A stretch of DNA of 40,170 nt from Bradyrhizobium tropiciagri (GCF_001189845.1 NZ_LFLZ01000076.1:1-40170), one strand, 5' to 3'; positions 25,342 to 34,668 are shown, counted from the stretch's first letter. Notes: a model not told the origin generated them from the sequence alone. Numbers and translations: made by a program.

Positions 25342-25950
25342 TCACACCGCGAGCGTCCCCTCGCGGCGCAGGAATGCGAGCAGCGACAATAGCGGCAGGC
25401 CGAGAATGGTGAAATGGTCGCCTTCGATCCGCTCGAACAGATGCACGCCGAGACCTTCGAGCTGGTAAGCGCCAACGCTGGTCGTCACCGCCTCGCCGGC
25501 CTGGTCGAGATAGGCCTCGATCTCGCCGGCCGCGAGCCGCCGCATCGTCATCCGGGCGACGCTCACATCGTTGAACAGGGCTTTGCCGTCGCGCGCGACC
25601 GAAACGGCCGAGTGCAGCGCGTGGGTCTGTCCGGCGAGCAGGCCGAGCTGCTCGGCGGCCTGCGCACGGCCGGCAGGCTTGCTGAACATCCGCTCGCCCA
25701 ACGCCAGCGTCTGGTCGGCACCGACGACATATTGACCCGGCTTTTGCCTCGAGATGAACAGCGCCTTCTCGTGCGCCAGCAGCGATGCGATCTCTCCCGG
25801 CGCCGAAAGGCCGGAATTCTGCTGCACCGCGCGTTCGTCGATATCGGCCGGCAACGCCTCGAAATCGAGACCGGCGTTTTCGAGCAACATCCTGCGCGCA
25901 CGGCTTTGCGACGCGAGGATCAGCTTTTGGGGGCCGCGCCAGATGCTCAT
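25342..25950 (-). CDS. maf: Maf family nucleotide pyrophosphatase
   Basis: A 202-residue house-cleaning pyrophosphatase that hydrolyses non-canonical or modified nucleoside triphosphates. The signatures LILASQSRARRMLLENAG, ADIDER, VVGADQTLAL, VSVARMTMR, and GAYQLEGLGVHLFERIEGDHFTILGLPL are present. The family divides by substrate; I cannot assign the exact nucleotide. It begins 10 bp after the ppsR stop, so ppsR, maf and probably coaE and dnaQ form a minus-strand run away from the candidate origin. Confidence 0.93.
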   Translation of the reverse strand: MSIWRGPQKLILASQSRARRMLLENAGLDFEALPADIDERAVQQNSGLSAPGEIASLLAHEKALFISRQKPGQYVVGADQTLALGERMFSKPAGRAQAAEQLGLLAGQTHALHSAVSVARDGKALFNDVSVARMTMRRLAAGEIEAYLDQAGEAVTTSVGAYQLEGLGVHLFERIEGDHFTILGLPLLSLLAFLRREGTLAV

Positions 25951-25960
25951 GACGTGCTGA

Positions 25961-26797
25961 TCATTCCGGCGGCCGCGCGCGCTGGCGGTCGTTATAGAGC
26001 TTCATGATCGCAGCCGCGGTCTCCTCGATCGAACGCCGCGTCACGTCGAGCAACGCCCAATTGAACTTCGCACTCAGGCGCCGGGCGAAGGCAACCTCGT
26101 CTGCCACCGCCTGCTTGTCGATGTAGGTGTCGTTGTCACGGTCGCCCATGGTGAGCAGGCGATTCTGCCGGACCTGGATCAACCGTTCCGGCGTCGCATG
26201 CAGGCTGACCACCAGCGGCTTCTTCAACGTCTCGAGCTGGTGCGGCAGCGGAATGCCAGGCACCAGCGGTACATTCGCGGTGCGAATGCCACGGTTGGCG
26301 AGATAGATCGAGGTCGGCGTCTTCGACGTGCGGGACACGCCCACCAGAACGACATCGGCTTCCTCGAGACCTTCGACGTGCTGACCGTCGTCATGGATCA
26401 TGGTGTAATTCAGCGCGTCGATCCGGCTGAAATATTCTGCGTTCAGCACGTGCTGCGCACCGACACGGCCCGTCGTCGCGGCACCCAGATACGCCTCGAA
26501 CAATTGCATCACCGGCCCGATGATCGACAGGCTCGGAACGTTGATTTCCTTGCACTTGCCTTCGAGCCGGCCGACCAGGTCCTTCTCCAGCAGCGTGAAC
26601 AGCACGATGCCGGGCGATTCCTCGATCTCGTCCAGCACACGATCGAGCTGCTTCTGGCTGCGCACCAGCGGATAGACGTGCTCCACCGCGGTCACGTTGG
26701 CGTATTGCGCGGCGACCGCGCGCGCCACGGTGATCAGCGTCTCGCCGGTCGAGTCCGACACCAGATGCAGATGGAAATAATTGGAGGTCGTCGGCAC
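25961..26797 (-). CDS. ppsR: Pyruvate,phosphate dikinase / PEP synthase regulatory protein (DUF299, RP001 family)
   Basis: A 278-residue bifunctional kinase/pyrophosphorylase that switches PPDK or PEP synthase off and on by threonine phosphorylation. Nucleotide loop GVSRTSKT at 153-160, preceded by HLVSDSTGETL at the start and MIHDDGQ. GTG start with AGGGG five bases upstream. This is the gene that flanks the replication origin in Caulobacter and Sinorhizobium (RP001-type). Here it reads away from the 476-bp gap, as it should if that gap is oriC. Confidence 0.95.
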   Translation of the reverse strand: MPTTSNYFHLHLVSDSTGETLITVARAVAAQYANVTAVEHVYPLVRSQKQLDRVLDEIEESPGIVLFTLLEKDLVGRLEGKCKEINVPSLSIIGPVMQLFEAYLGAATTGRVGAQHVLNAEYFSRIDALNYTMIHDDGQHVEGLEEADVVLVGVSRTSKTPTSIYLANRGIRTANVPLVPGIPLPHQLETLKKPLVVSLHATPERLIQVRQNRLLTMGDRDNDTYIDKQAVADEVAFARRLSAKFNWALLDVTRRSIEETAAAIMKLYNDRQRARPPE

Positions 26798-27273
26798 CAG
26801 AACCCCTGTCTATTCTGTGAATCCCTGTGGAGGTCGGGGAGGAGAATCCGGGTCCGCCGCCAGGCCCCTGTATATCTCGCCCCTTTCTTCACAGCACTCC
26901 GCAAAAGGATAAGTCGACGCCATGGGACGGATGATAGTGAAGCAGTGTGGATTTGTCTCTTCATAAGCTGGCCACAGAGCTACGCAACCAATTGAGCGGA
27001 GCGGTGGATTCCGGATATTCGCTACCGCCGGCGGGGATGTTGAGGGATGTGAACAAGCCCGCAAGAACGGCTGGATCGCATTGCATGAGTCAAATTCACT
27101 GCCATTAAGACTCAAACCTTAGATTCTAAAATTAATTAGGTTTAGGAGAGCCGTGTGTGCGGATATGTATCCGTCCCTCGCTTGCGAAGCTTTACACGCA
27201 AGGCTGAGTCCACCTGAGTTGTTTCCTGCCGAGTTGTTCCCCGCCGAGCTGTTCCCTGAAAGGCATCGCCGCG
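26798..27273. other. Candidate chromosomal replication origin (oriC)
   Basis: The gap between divergent ppsR and hemJ. DnaA-box-like 9-mers are scored against TTATNCACA or its complement TGTGNATAA. Two match 8 of 9: TTCTTCACA (26885-26893) and TGTGAACAA (27048-27056). Two match 7 of 9: TGTGAATCC (26816-26824) and TGTGGATTT (26946-26954). An AT-rich tract with repeated TTAG/TTAA elements at 27112-27145 could be the unwinding element. In Caulobacter and S. meliloti the origin is next to this same DUF299 gene. The match is by context and by eye, not by a scoring search. Confidence 0.6.
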
Positions 27274-27284
27274 ATGTTGTATGA
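27165..27284 (+). CDS. Small ORF with tandem ELFPA repeats overlapping the hemJ start
   Basis: 39 codons from the ATG at 27165, or 43 from the GTG at 27153 (TTAGGAGAGCC upstream). It ends in TGA at 27282-27284, 11 bp inside hemJ in another frame. The middle is three near-copies of a 15-bp unit (about 27216-27257) giving ELFPA, ELFPA, ELFPE, followed by RHRRDVV. No family is recognised. The overlap suggests translational coupling to hemJ or an upstream-ORF role, but it could be a non-coding tandem repeat. It lies in the proximal edge of the candidate origin. Confidence 0.35.
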   Translation: MYPSLACEALHARLSPPELFPAELFPAELFPERHRRDVV

Positions 27285-27699
27285 CTGGATCAAGGCCCTG
27301 CACATCGTTGCGGTCATCTCCTGGATGGCGGGCATGCTCTATCTGCCGCGGCTGTTCGTCTATCATTGCGAGGCCGAGGCCGGCTCGAAGCAGTCCGAGA
27401 CCTTCAAGGTCATGGAACGGCGGCTTTTGAAGGCGATCATCAACCCCGCGATGATCGTGACCTGGCTTGCCGGGCTTTATTTGGCCTGGGCCGGACACTG
27501 GTACCTATCGGGCTGGTTTCACGTCAAATTTACGTTGGTGCTCATCATGTCGGGTATCCACGGCTTTTTGTCCCGCTGCGTGAAAGATTTTGCCGCGGAT
27601 CGAAATCAGCGAACCCAGAAATTCTACCGCATTATCAATGAGGTGCCGACGCTCCTGATGATCCTGATCGTGATCATGGTGGTCGTGAAGCCGTTCTAG
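27274..27699 (+). CDS. hemJ: Protoporphyrinogen IX oxidase HemJ
   Basis: A 141-residue integral membrane protein with four membrane segments, which oxidises protoporphyrinogen IX to protoporphyrin IX in heme synthesis. Typical HemJ features: YDWIKALHIVAVISWMAGMLYLPRLFVYH with a conserved His near residue 10, then FHVKFTLVLIMSGIHG and the C-terminal NEVPTLLMILIVIMVVVKPF. In many relatives hemE and/or hemH stand between the origin and rho. Here only hemJ does, directly beside ppsR. Confidence 0.93.
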   Translation: MLYDWIKALHIVAVISWMAGMLYLPRLFVYHCEAEAGSKQSETFKVMERRLLKAIINPAMIVTWLAGLYLAWAGHWYLSGWFHVKFTLVLIMSGIHGFLSRCVKDFAADRNQRTQKFYRIINEVPTLLMILIVIMVVVKPF

Positions 27700-27728
27700 A
27701 CATTGCGATGCCTAAGAAGCATGCTTCA

Positions 27729-27764
27729 GTCCTTCTTGCGAAGGACGGATCGATTTTCTATATA
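27729..27764 (+). promoter_or_regulatory. Candidate rho promoter with overlapping palindrome
   Basis: TTGCGA (27736-27741), a 17-bp spacer, and TATATA (27759-27764) form a sigma-70-like pair 187 bp upstream of rho. The -35 region is covered by a perfect 7-bp inverted repeat, GTCCTTC (27729-27735) and GAAGGAC (27740-27746) around TTGC. The palindrome could be an operator or the hemJ terminator; only a short T run follows it. Confidence 0.5.
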
Positions 27765-27790
27765 GGTTTTATCCCACCCCACGCAGGCGG

Positions 27791-27985
27791 ATGTGGTCGC
27801 GTTTCGGTTCTTTTCGGGCCGGCGCCGCATCAGGTTTGAAAGCCCAAACGGCACTTTCCTGGCTGAGACCTGCGGACCTTCCTTTGGCGTCCGCTTTTTC
27901 CGAGCCACCTCGCACCCCTTCCCTACTTACTTCCTCACAGGACTACCCCAATGCGGGAAATCAAACTCCAGGACCTCAAATCTAA
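27791..27985 (+). CDS. Possible rho leader ORF
   Basis: 64 codons from an ATG about 27 bp downstream of the promoter-like -10, overlapping rho by 35 bp. No recognisable protein family and a weak ribosome binding site, so coding is doubtful. E. coli rho has a short leader ORF, rhoL, in a similar place, which is the reason to record it. Confidence 0.25.
   Translation: MWSRFGSFRAGAASGLKAQTALSWLRPADLPLASAFSEPPRTPSLLTSSQDYPNAGNQTPGPQI
27872..27899 (+). terminator. Terminator-like hairpin in the rho leader (possible attenuator)
   Basis: GCGGAC (27872-27877) and GTCCGC (27889-27894) are perfectly complementary with an 11-nt loop, followed directly by TTTTT (27895-27899). It lies 51 bp before the rho start and inside the possible leader ORF. 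rho is autoregulated by transcription termination in its leader in E. coli; here the hairpin could provide a similar control. Confidence 0.5.
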
Positions 27986-29216
27986 AACGCCCGCCGAGCT
28001 CGTCTCGTTTGCGGAAGAGAACGGGGTCGAGAATGCCAGCACCATGCGCAAGCAGGAGCTGATGTTCGCAATTCTTAAAAACCTCGCCGCCGCCGAGACC
28101 GACATTGTCGGCGAGGGCGTCGTCGAGGTGCTGTCCGACGGCTTCGGCTTCCTTCGTTCGCCCGATGCGAACTATTTGCCCGGCCCCGACGACATCTACG
28201 TTTCGCCGTCGCAGATTCGCCGTTTCGGCCTGCGCACCGGCGACACGATCGAAGGTCATATTCGCAGCCCGAAGGAAGGCGAACGCTATTTCGCGCTGCT
28301 GAAGGTCAACACGCTCAATTTCGAAGATCCGGAAAAGTCGAAGCACAAGGTCAATTTCGACAACCTCACGCCGCTGTTTCCCAATCAGCGTTTCCGCATG
28401 GAGCTTGAGGATTCCACCAAGAAAGACCTTTCTGCCCGCGTGATCGACATCGTCGCGCCGATCGGCAAGGGCCAGCGCGCGCTGATCGTGGCGCCGCCGC
28501 GCACCGGCAAGACGGTGCTGATGCAGAACATCGCGCACTCGATCACCGCCAATCATCCTGACTGCTATCTGATCGTGCTTCTGATCGACGAACGTCCGGA
28601 AGAAGTCACCGACATGCAGCGCTCGGTGAAGGGCGAGGTGGTGTCGTCGACCTTCGACGAACCCGCCGTGCGTCACGTCCAGGTCGCCGAGATGGTGATC
28701 GAGAAGGCCAAGCGTCTGGTCGAGCACGGCCGCGACGTCGTCATCCTGCTCGATTCGATCACCCGCCTCGGCCGCGCCTACAACACCGTGGTGCCGTCAT
28801 CCGGCAAGGTGCTGACCGGCGGTGTCGACGCCAATGCCTTGCAGCGTCCGAAGCGCTTCTTCGGCGCCGCGCGCAACATCGAGGAGGGCGGTTCGCTGAC
28901 CATCATCGCGACCGCGCTGGTCGATACCGGCAGCCGCATGGACGAAGTCATTTTCGAAGAGTTCAAGGGAACCGGTAACTCCGAACTGATCCTCGACCGC
29001 AAGGTTTCGGACAAGCGGACCTTCCCGGCGATCGATATTGCCCGCTCCGGCACCCGCAAGGAGGAGCTCATCACCGATCCGCAGGTGCTCAAGAAGATGT
29101 ACGTCCTGCGCCGCATCCTCAATCCGATGGGCACCATGGACGCGATCGACTTCCTGCTCGACAAGCTCCGGAACACGAAGAGCAATTCGGAATTCTTCGA
29201 TTCCATGAACACCTGA
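27951..29216 (+). CDS. rho: Transcription termination factor Rho
   Basis: A 421-residue hexameric RNA translocase that ends transcription at Rho-dependent sites. N-terminal helical domain, then the CSD/OB RNA-binding fold with RNP1 DGFGFLR at 63-69, Walker A APPRTGKT at 181-188, Walker B VILLDSITRLGRAYN, the Q-loop/R-loop region following GKVLTGGVDANALQ, and TALVDTGSRMDEVIFEEFKGTGN. Length is the standard 420. The ATG starts MREIKLQDLKSKTPAEL, the alphaproteobacterial N-terminus. A clear intrinsic terminator follows. Confidence 0.97.
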   Translation: MREIKLQDLKSKTPAELVSFAEENGVENASTMRKQELMFAILKNLAAAETDIVGEGVVEVLSDGFGFLRSPDANYLPGPDDIYVSPSQIRRFGLRTGDTIEGHIRSPKEGERYFALLKVNTLNFEDPEKSKHKVNFDNLTPLFPNQRFRMELEDSTKKDLSARVIDIVAPIGKGQRALIVAPPRTGKTVLMQNIAHSITANHPDCYLIVLLIDERPEEVTDMQRSVKGEVVSSTFDEPAVRHVQVAEMVIEKAKRLVEHGRDVVILLDSITRLGRAYNTVVPSSGKVLTGGVDANALQRPKRFFGAARNIEEGGSLTIIATALVDTGSRMDEVIFEEFKGTGNSELILDRKVSDKRTFPAIDIARSGTRKEELITDPQVLKKMYVLRRILNPMGTMDAIDFLLDKLRNTKSNSEFFDSMNT

Positions 29217-29233
29217 GGCCGAGGTCGAATAGG

Positions 29234-29267
29234 AAAGGGCGCTCCGCACAAACGGGGCGCCTTTTTT
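29234..29267 (+). terminator. Intrinsic terminator downstream of rho
   Basis: AAAGGGCGCTCC pairs with GGGGCGCCTTTT with one G:U and one mismatch, followed by a run of six T from 29262. It is 17 bp after the rho stop. A good Rho-independent terminator. Confidence 0.8.
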
Positions 29268-29280
29268 CATGCTGGGGATT

Positions 29281-29448
29281 TGCTGCAGCAAAGTGCAGCA
29301 TGAATCGAGCTTAGCCAGTGCGAATATTTATGTAACCGACTGATATAATTTATATTTAACAGTTAGGCTTCTGGCGCAGGCCGGCAGAACCGCAACAAAA
29401 TTGCTGCACAGCTGCTGCAACGAAACTCGACTATATTGCAATGCAGCA
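29281..29448. promoter_or_regulatory. TGCTGCA/TGCAGCA motif cluster and promoter-like sequence upstream of mnmE
   Basis: Five copies of the heptamer occur in 168 bp: TGCTGCA at 29281, 29402 and 29413, and its complement TGCAGCA at 29294 and 29442. The first two form an inverted pair. An exact TATAAT at 29344-29349 lies in an AT-rich stretch (29310-29362) but I find no convincing -35 for it. The whole rho-mnmE gap (29217-29516) has no gene apart from the rho terminator. Confidence 0.45.
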
Positions 29449-29516
29449 TTCCGCAATGTCGCGTGCGAAATGGAAGCGGCATTGCCTTTGCCGATTGGCT
29501 TGGGAAGAAATAGGCG

Positions 29517-30842
29517 ATGCATCCGCGCGACCAGACCATCTTCGCTTTATCCTCCGGACGGCCGCCGAGCGCGATCGCCATTGTCAGGCTGTCTGGCCCA
29601 ATGGCCGCGTCGGTCATTGAAGGACTGGTGGGCAAGGTGCCGGCCCCGCGAACGGCGACCCGCGCGCTGCTCCACAATTCAAACCATCAGCCGATCGATG
29701 ACGCGGTCGTCCTCTGGTTCCCGGGCCCGGCAAGTGCGACTGGCGAAGACGTTGCCGAATTTCATGTCCATGGCGGTCGCGCGGTGCTGTCGGCGATGTT
29801 CGACGCCATCGCGGCGTTCGACAACGTCCGGCCGGCCGAACCCGGCGAGTTCACCCGGCGGGCATTCGAGAACGGCAAGCTCGACCTGACCGAGGCCGAA
29901 GGTCTCGACGACCTGATTCACGCCGACACCGATCGCCAGCGGCGCCAGGCGCTGCGACAGTTGAAAGGGCTGCTCGGCGATCGCGCCCGGGACTGGCGCG
30001 AGCGGATCATCGCGGCATCGGCGCTGATCGAGGCCGGCATCGATTTCTCCGACGAAGGCGATGTGCCGGCAGAGCTGATCGCGCCGGCGCTCGAGAAGGT
30101 CCGGGCGCTGCATGAAGAAATCAAGGAAGTGCTTGCGGGGCAGGGCCAAAGCGAACGGCTGCGCGACGGCCTGGTGGTTGCGATCGCGGGTCCGCCGAAC
30201 GTCGGCAAATCGACCCTGATCAATCAGCTCGCCAAGCGCGAGGTCGCAATCGTCTCGCCGTACGCCGGCACGACGCGCGACGTGATCGAGGTGCAGCTCG
30301 ATCTCGACGGCTATCCGGTCACGGTCATCGACACCGCCGGGATCCGCGAGACCAACGACCCGGTAGAGCAGGAGGGTGTTCGCCGCGCTCGGGCCCGTGC
30401 CGCCGAAGCCGACCTCGTGCTTTGGCTGGCCGACAGCGGCGCCGCAAAGCCGGGGCACGGCGGTGCGACGCCGACCTGGCTGGTGCGAAACAAGATCGAC
30501 CTTGTCCGGGTTCAGTCGGGCGAGGGCGGCAGCGCCCCCGAGTTCAGGATCTCGGCGGCCCGCGGTGACGGCCTTTCTGAGCTGATCACCGCATTGGTCG
30601 GTTTCGCCCACGACTATTTTGGAACCAGCGAAGGCGGCTTGATCAGCCGGACTCGGCAGCGCGGGTTGCTCCAGGAGACCGTTGACTCGCTCCAGCGCAG
30701 CATCGATGTGGTCGGGCAGGGTGAGGAGCTCGCGGCGGAGGAACTCCGAAGGGCTGCCACTTCACTCGGCCGTCTGCTCGGCCGGGTCGACGTCGAGGAC
30801 ATCCTGGACGTCATCTTCCGCGAGTTCTGCGTCGGGAAGTAG
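29517..30842 (+). CDS. mnmE: tRNA uridine-5-carboxymethylaminomethyl modification GTPase MnmE
   Basis: A 441-residue GTPase that, with MnmG, installs cmnm5 at wobble uridine 34. N-terminal TrmE tetrahydrofolate-binding domain (IFALSSGRPPSAIAIVRLSGP, VAEFHVHGGRAV, PGEFTRRAFENGKLDLTEAEGL), G domain with P-loop GPPNVGKS at 225-232, switch region YAGTTRDVI and DTAGIRET, and the essential C-terminal C-V-G-K (438-441). Partner mnmG is 212 bp downstream, after two parS sites. Also called trmE. Confidence 0.96.
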   Translation: MHPRDQTIFALSSGRPPSAIAIVRLSGPMAASVIEGLVGKVPAPRTATRALLHNSNHQPIDDAVVLWFPGPASATGEDVAEFHVHGGRAVLSAMFDAIAAFDNVRPAEPGEFTRRAFENGKLDLTEAEGLDDLIHADTDRQRRQALRQLKGLLGDRARDWRERIIAASALIEAGIDFSDEGDVPAELIAPALEKVRALHEEIKEVLAGQGQSERLRDGLVVAIAGPPNVGKSTLINQLAKREVAIVSPYAGTTRDVIEVQLDLDGYPVTVIDTAGIRETNDPVEQEGVRRARARAAEADLVLWLADSGAAKPGHGGATPTWLVRNKIDLVRVQSGEGGSAPEFRISAARGDGLSELITALVGFAHDYFGTSEGGLISRTRQRGLLQETVDSLQRSIDVVGQGEELAAEELRRAATSLGRLLGRVDVEDILDVIFREFCVGK

Positions 30843-30855
30843 CTGAGGCCGGCTG

Positions 30856-30871
30856 TGTTTCACGTGGAACA
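30856..30871. promoter_or_regulatory. parS: parS site 1, TGTTTCACGTGGAACA
   Basis: One mismatch from the palindromic consensus TGTTTCACGTGAAACA. Located just after the mnmE stop. ParB bound here would nucleate the segregation complex. Confidence 0.85.
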
Positions 30872-30916
30872 TGGTTTCGGCTTCGTTAACGACATTTGGT
30901 TTAGCGCGATCGAGCT

Positions 30917-30932
30917 TGTTTCACGTGAAACA
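30917..30932. promoter_or_regulatory. parS: parS site 2, TGTTTCACGTGAAACA
   Basis: Exact 16-bp consensus parS palindrome between mnmE and mnmG, about 3 kb from parA. Confidence 0.93.
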
Positions 30933-30940
30933 GCTCCGCC

Positions 30941-30952
30941 TGTCATTGCGAG
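30941..30952. repeat. Half copy of the CGTCATTGCGAG repeat
   Basis: TGTCATTGCGAG matches the left arm of the 10371-10457 element at 11 of 12 positions, but the right arm is missing. Probably a truncated relic between parS site 2 and mnmG. Confidence 0.5.
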
Positions 30953-31054
30953 CGATCCGGATCGATCCATATTTCGCTCAGACGGCCAGGTCTTAGACCG
31001 GCGATCTCAACTTCGTACTTCCGGCTTTCATCACTCCACGATAGAAGTCCCGCC

Positions 31055-32938
<1,884 letters not shown>

Positions 32939-32954
32939 CGTTTCACGTGAAACA
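32939..32954. promoter_or_regulatory. parS: parS site 3, CGTTTCACGTGAAACA
   Basis: 15 of 16 positions match the consensus; the first base is C. It begins at the last base of the mnmG stop codon boundary, before a palindromic repeat. Confidence 0.85.
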
Positions 32955-32968
32955 ATGCGGCCTGACGC

Positions 32969-33087
32969 CGTCATTGCGAGGAGCGAAGCGACGAAGCAAT
33001 CCATGTCTCGGCAAGCTGTGAGATGGATTGCTTCTCGGAGCTTGGTATCGGGCGCGCGTTCGCGCGACCCGTTGGCTCGCAATGACG
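32969..33087. repeat. Palindromic repeat, CGTCATTGCGAG family
   Basis: Outer arms CGTCATTGCGAG (32969-32980) and CTCGCAATGACG (33076-33087), with inner GAAGCAATCCAT and GATGGATTGCTTC. The right arm contains an ATG (33082) that is in frame with rsmG and can mislead start prediction. Confidence 0.85.
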
Positions 33088-33111
33088 GACACCAACCTGG
33101 CATTCAAGAGA

Positions 33112-33777
33112 ATGGCTTCAGCCTCCCGTTCCGCAGACCTCGACATCTCCGCAGCCGACAAGGCTGCAGCGCTCACCCTCACCCCTGTTTCACGTGAAAC
33201 AGAGGCGCGGCTTGATCGCTATATCGCCCTCCTCCTGGAATGGCAGGCCAAGACCAATCTCGTCGCACCATCCACGCTGCCGAATCTCTGGACCCGCCAC
33301 ATCTCCGATTCGCTGCAGCTCCTGAGCCTCGCGCCGACGGCAAAATCCTGGGTCGATCTCGGCAGCGGCGGGGGCTTCCCCGGCGTCGTGCTCGCCTGCG
33401 CCTTGGCCGAAACGCCCGGCACGCAGATCCATCTGGTTGAGCGAATCGCCAAGAAGGCCGCATTCTTGCGGGAGGCGATTCGGGTGACGGCGTCACCGGG
33501 GACGGTGCATCTGGCTGATATCGGGGATACTGTGGATAGAATCGCGGGCCCCATCGATTGCGTCACCGCGCGGGCACTGGCTCCGTTACATCAACTGATC
33601 GGCTTTGCGGAGCCGTGGGTCAAAAAGGGCGCCAAGGCGCTGTTTTTGAAGGGTCAAGATGTAGAGGCCGAATTGACCGAGGCCACTAAATATTGGATTA
33701 TTGAGCCAAAGCTACACTCCAGCCGGACCGGCGGACAGGGCTGGATCGTCGAACTCGGGTCAATCGAGCGGCGCTAG
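33112..33777 (+). CDS. rsmG: 16S rRNA (guanine527-N7)-methyltransferase RsmG
   Basis: A 221-residue SAM enzyme (GidB) methylating G527 in the 530 loop of 16S rRNA. SAM motif WVDLGSGGGFPGVVLA, IHLVERIAKKAAFLREAI, and VTARALAPLHQLIGFAEPW. ATG at 33112 is preferred over ATG at 33082, because the latter lies in a dispersed repeat and adds a weakly supported extension. A parS site is inside the coding region near residues 25-30. RsmG loss can give low-level streptomycin resistance in other bacteria. Confidence 0.94.
   Translation: MASASRSADLDISAADKAAALTLTPVSRETEARLDRYIALLLEWQAKTNLVAPSTLPNLWTRHISDSLQLLSLAPTAKSWVDLGSGGGFPGVVLACALAETPGTQIHLVERIAKKAAFLREAIRVTASPGTVHLADIGDTVDRIAGPIDCVTARALAPLHQLIGFAEPWVKKGAKALFLKGQDVEAELTEATKYWIIEPKLHSSRTGGQGWIVELGSIERR
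33186..33201. promoter_or_regulatory. parS: parS site 4, inside rsmG
   Basis: Exact TGTTTCACGTGAAACA. Read in the rsmG frame, it supplies the codons for VSRET, so the DNA site and the protein coincide. A parS in the gidB start region is common across bacteria. Confidence 0.93.
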
Positions 33778-33808
33778 GGGACTCCGCAAGAGCAAATGGT
33801 ATTTTGGT

Positions 33809-34660
33809 ATGACTGTGATGGACGAGGTTTATCAAGGGGATAAGGCGCTCCAAGCGCCGGGCCATCCGCGCATCCTGTCGCTCGCCAATCAGAAGGGCGG
33901 CGTCGGCAAGACCACCACAGCGATCAATCTTGGTACCGCACTCGCTGCGATTGGCGAGCGCGTCCTGATCGTCGATCTCGATCCGCAGGGCAACGCCTCG
34001 ACCGGCCTTGGCATCGATCGCCGCAGCCGCAACTGCTCGACCTACGACGTCCTGATCGGCGAAGCGCCGCTGCGCGATGCGGTGGTCGCGACCGCCGTGC
34101 CACGGTTGCATATCGCCGCCTCCACCATGGACCTCTCCGGCCTCGAGCTCGAGCTCGGCACCACGCCGGGCCGCGCCTTCCGGCTGCGCGATGCGATCGC
34201 GGGACTGAACAACAACGTCTCGCCGGACTCCGATTACACCTACGTGCTGATCGACTGTCCGCCCTCGCTCAACCTGCTCACGGTCAATGCGATGGCCGCG
34301 TCGGACGCGATCCTGGTGCCGCTGCAATGCGAGTTCTTCGCGCTCGAAGGCCTGTCGCAACTGCTGCAGACCGTGGAGCAGGTGCGCTCGACGCTCAATC
34401 CGACGCTGTCGATCCACGGCATCGTGCTGACCATGTTCGACTCACGCAACAACCTCTCCAACCAGGTTGTTGCCGACGTGCGCCAGTTCATGGGCGACAA
34501 GGTGTACGACACCATGATCCCGCGCAACGTGCGCATCTCGGAGGCGCCGTCCTACGGCAAGCCGGTGCTGGTCTACGATCTCAAATGCGCCGGCAGCGAT
34601 GCGTATCTCAAGCTCGCCACCGAAGTGATCCAGCGCGAGCGCGAGCTGCGCGCGCATTGA
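33809..34660 (+). CDS. parA: Chromosome partitioning ATPase ParA
   Basis: A 283-residue deviant-Walker ATPase that binds DNA non-specifically and, with ParB-parS, moves origins apart. Walker A KGGVGKT at 29-35 including the signature lysine, then LIVDLDPQGNASTGLG, YVLIDCPPSLNLLTVNAM, LVPLQCEFFALEGLSQLL, and the C-terminal IPRNVRISEAPSYGKPV. Start taken at ATG 33809 (MTVMDEV); a frame open from 33701 overlaps rsmG. An alternative ATG at 33818 would drop three residues. Confidence 0.96.
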   Translation: MTVMDEVYQGDKALQAPGHPRILSLANQKGGVGKTTTAINLGTALAAIGERVLIVDLDPQGNASTGLGIDRRSRNCSTYDVLIGEAPLRDAVVATAVPRLHIAASTMDLSGLELELGTTPGRAFRLRDAIAGLNNNVSPDSDYTYVLIDCPPSLNLLTVNAMAASDAILVPLQCEFFALEGLSQLLQTVEQVRSTLNPTLSIHGIVLTMFDSRNNLSNQVVADVRQFMGDKVYDTMIPRNVRISEAPSYGKPVLVYDLKCAGSDAYLKLATEVIQRERELRAH

Positions 34661-34668
34661 TGGCAATG

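Noticed and set aside
33028..33111. Earlier rsmG starts at 33028 or 33082
   Set aside because: Both lie within the palindromic repeat 32969-33087; the family starts close to residue 1 of the shorter form.
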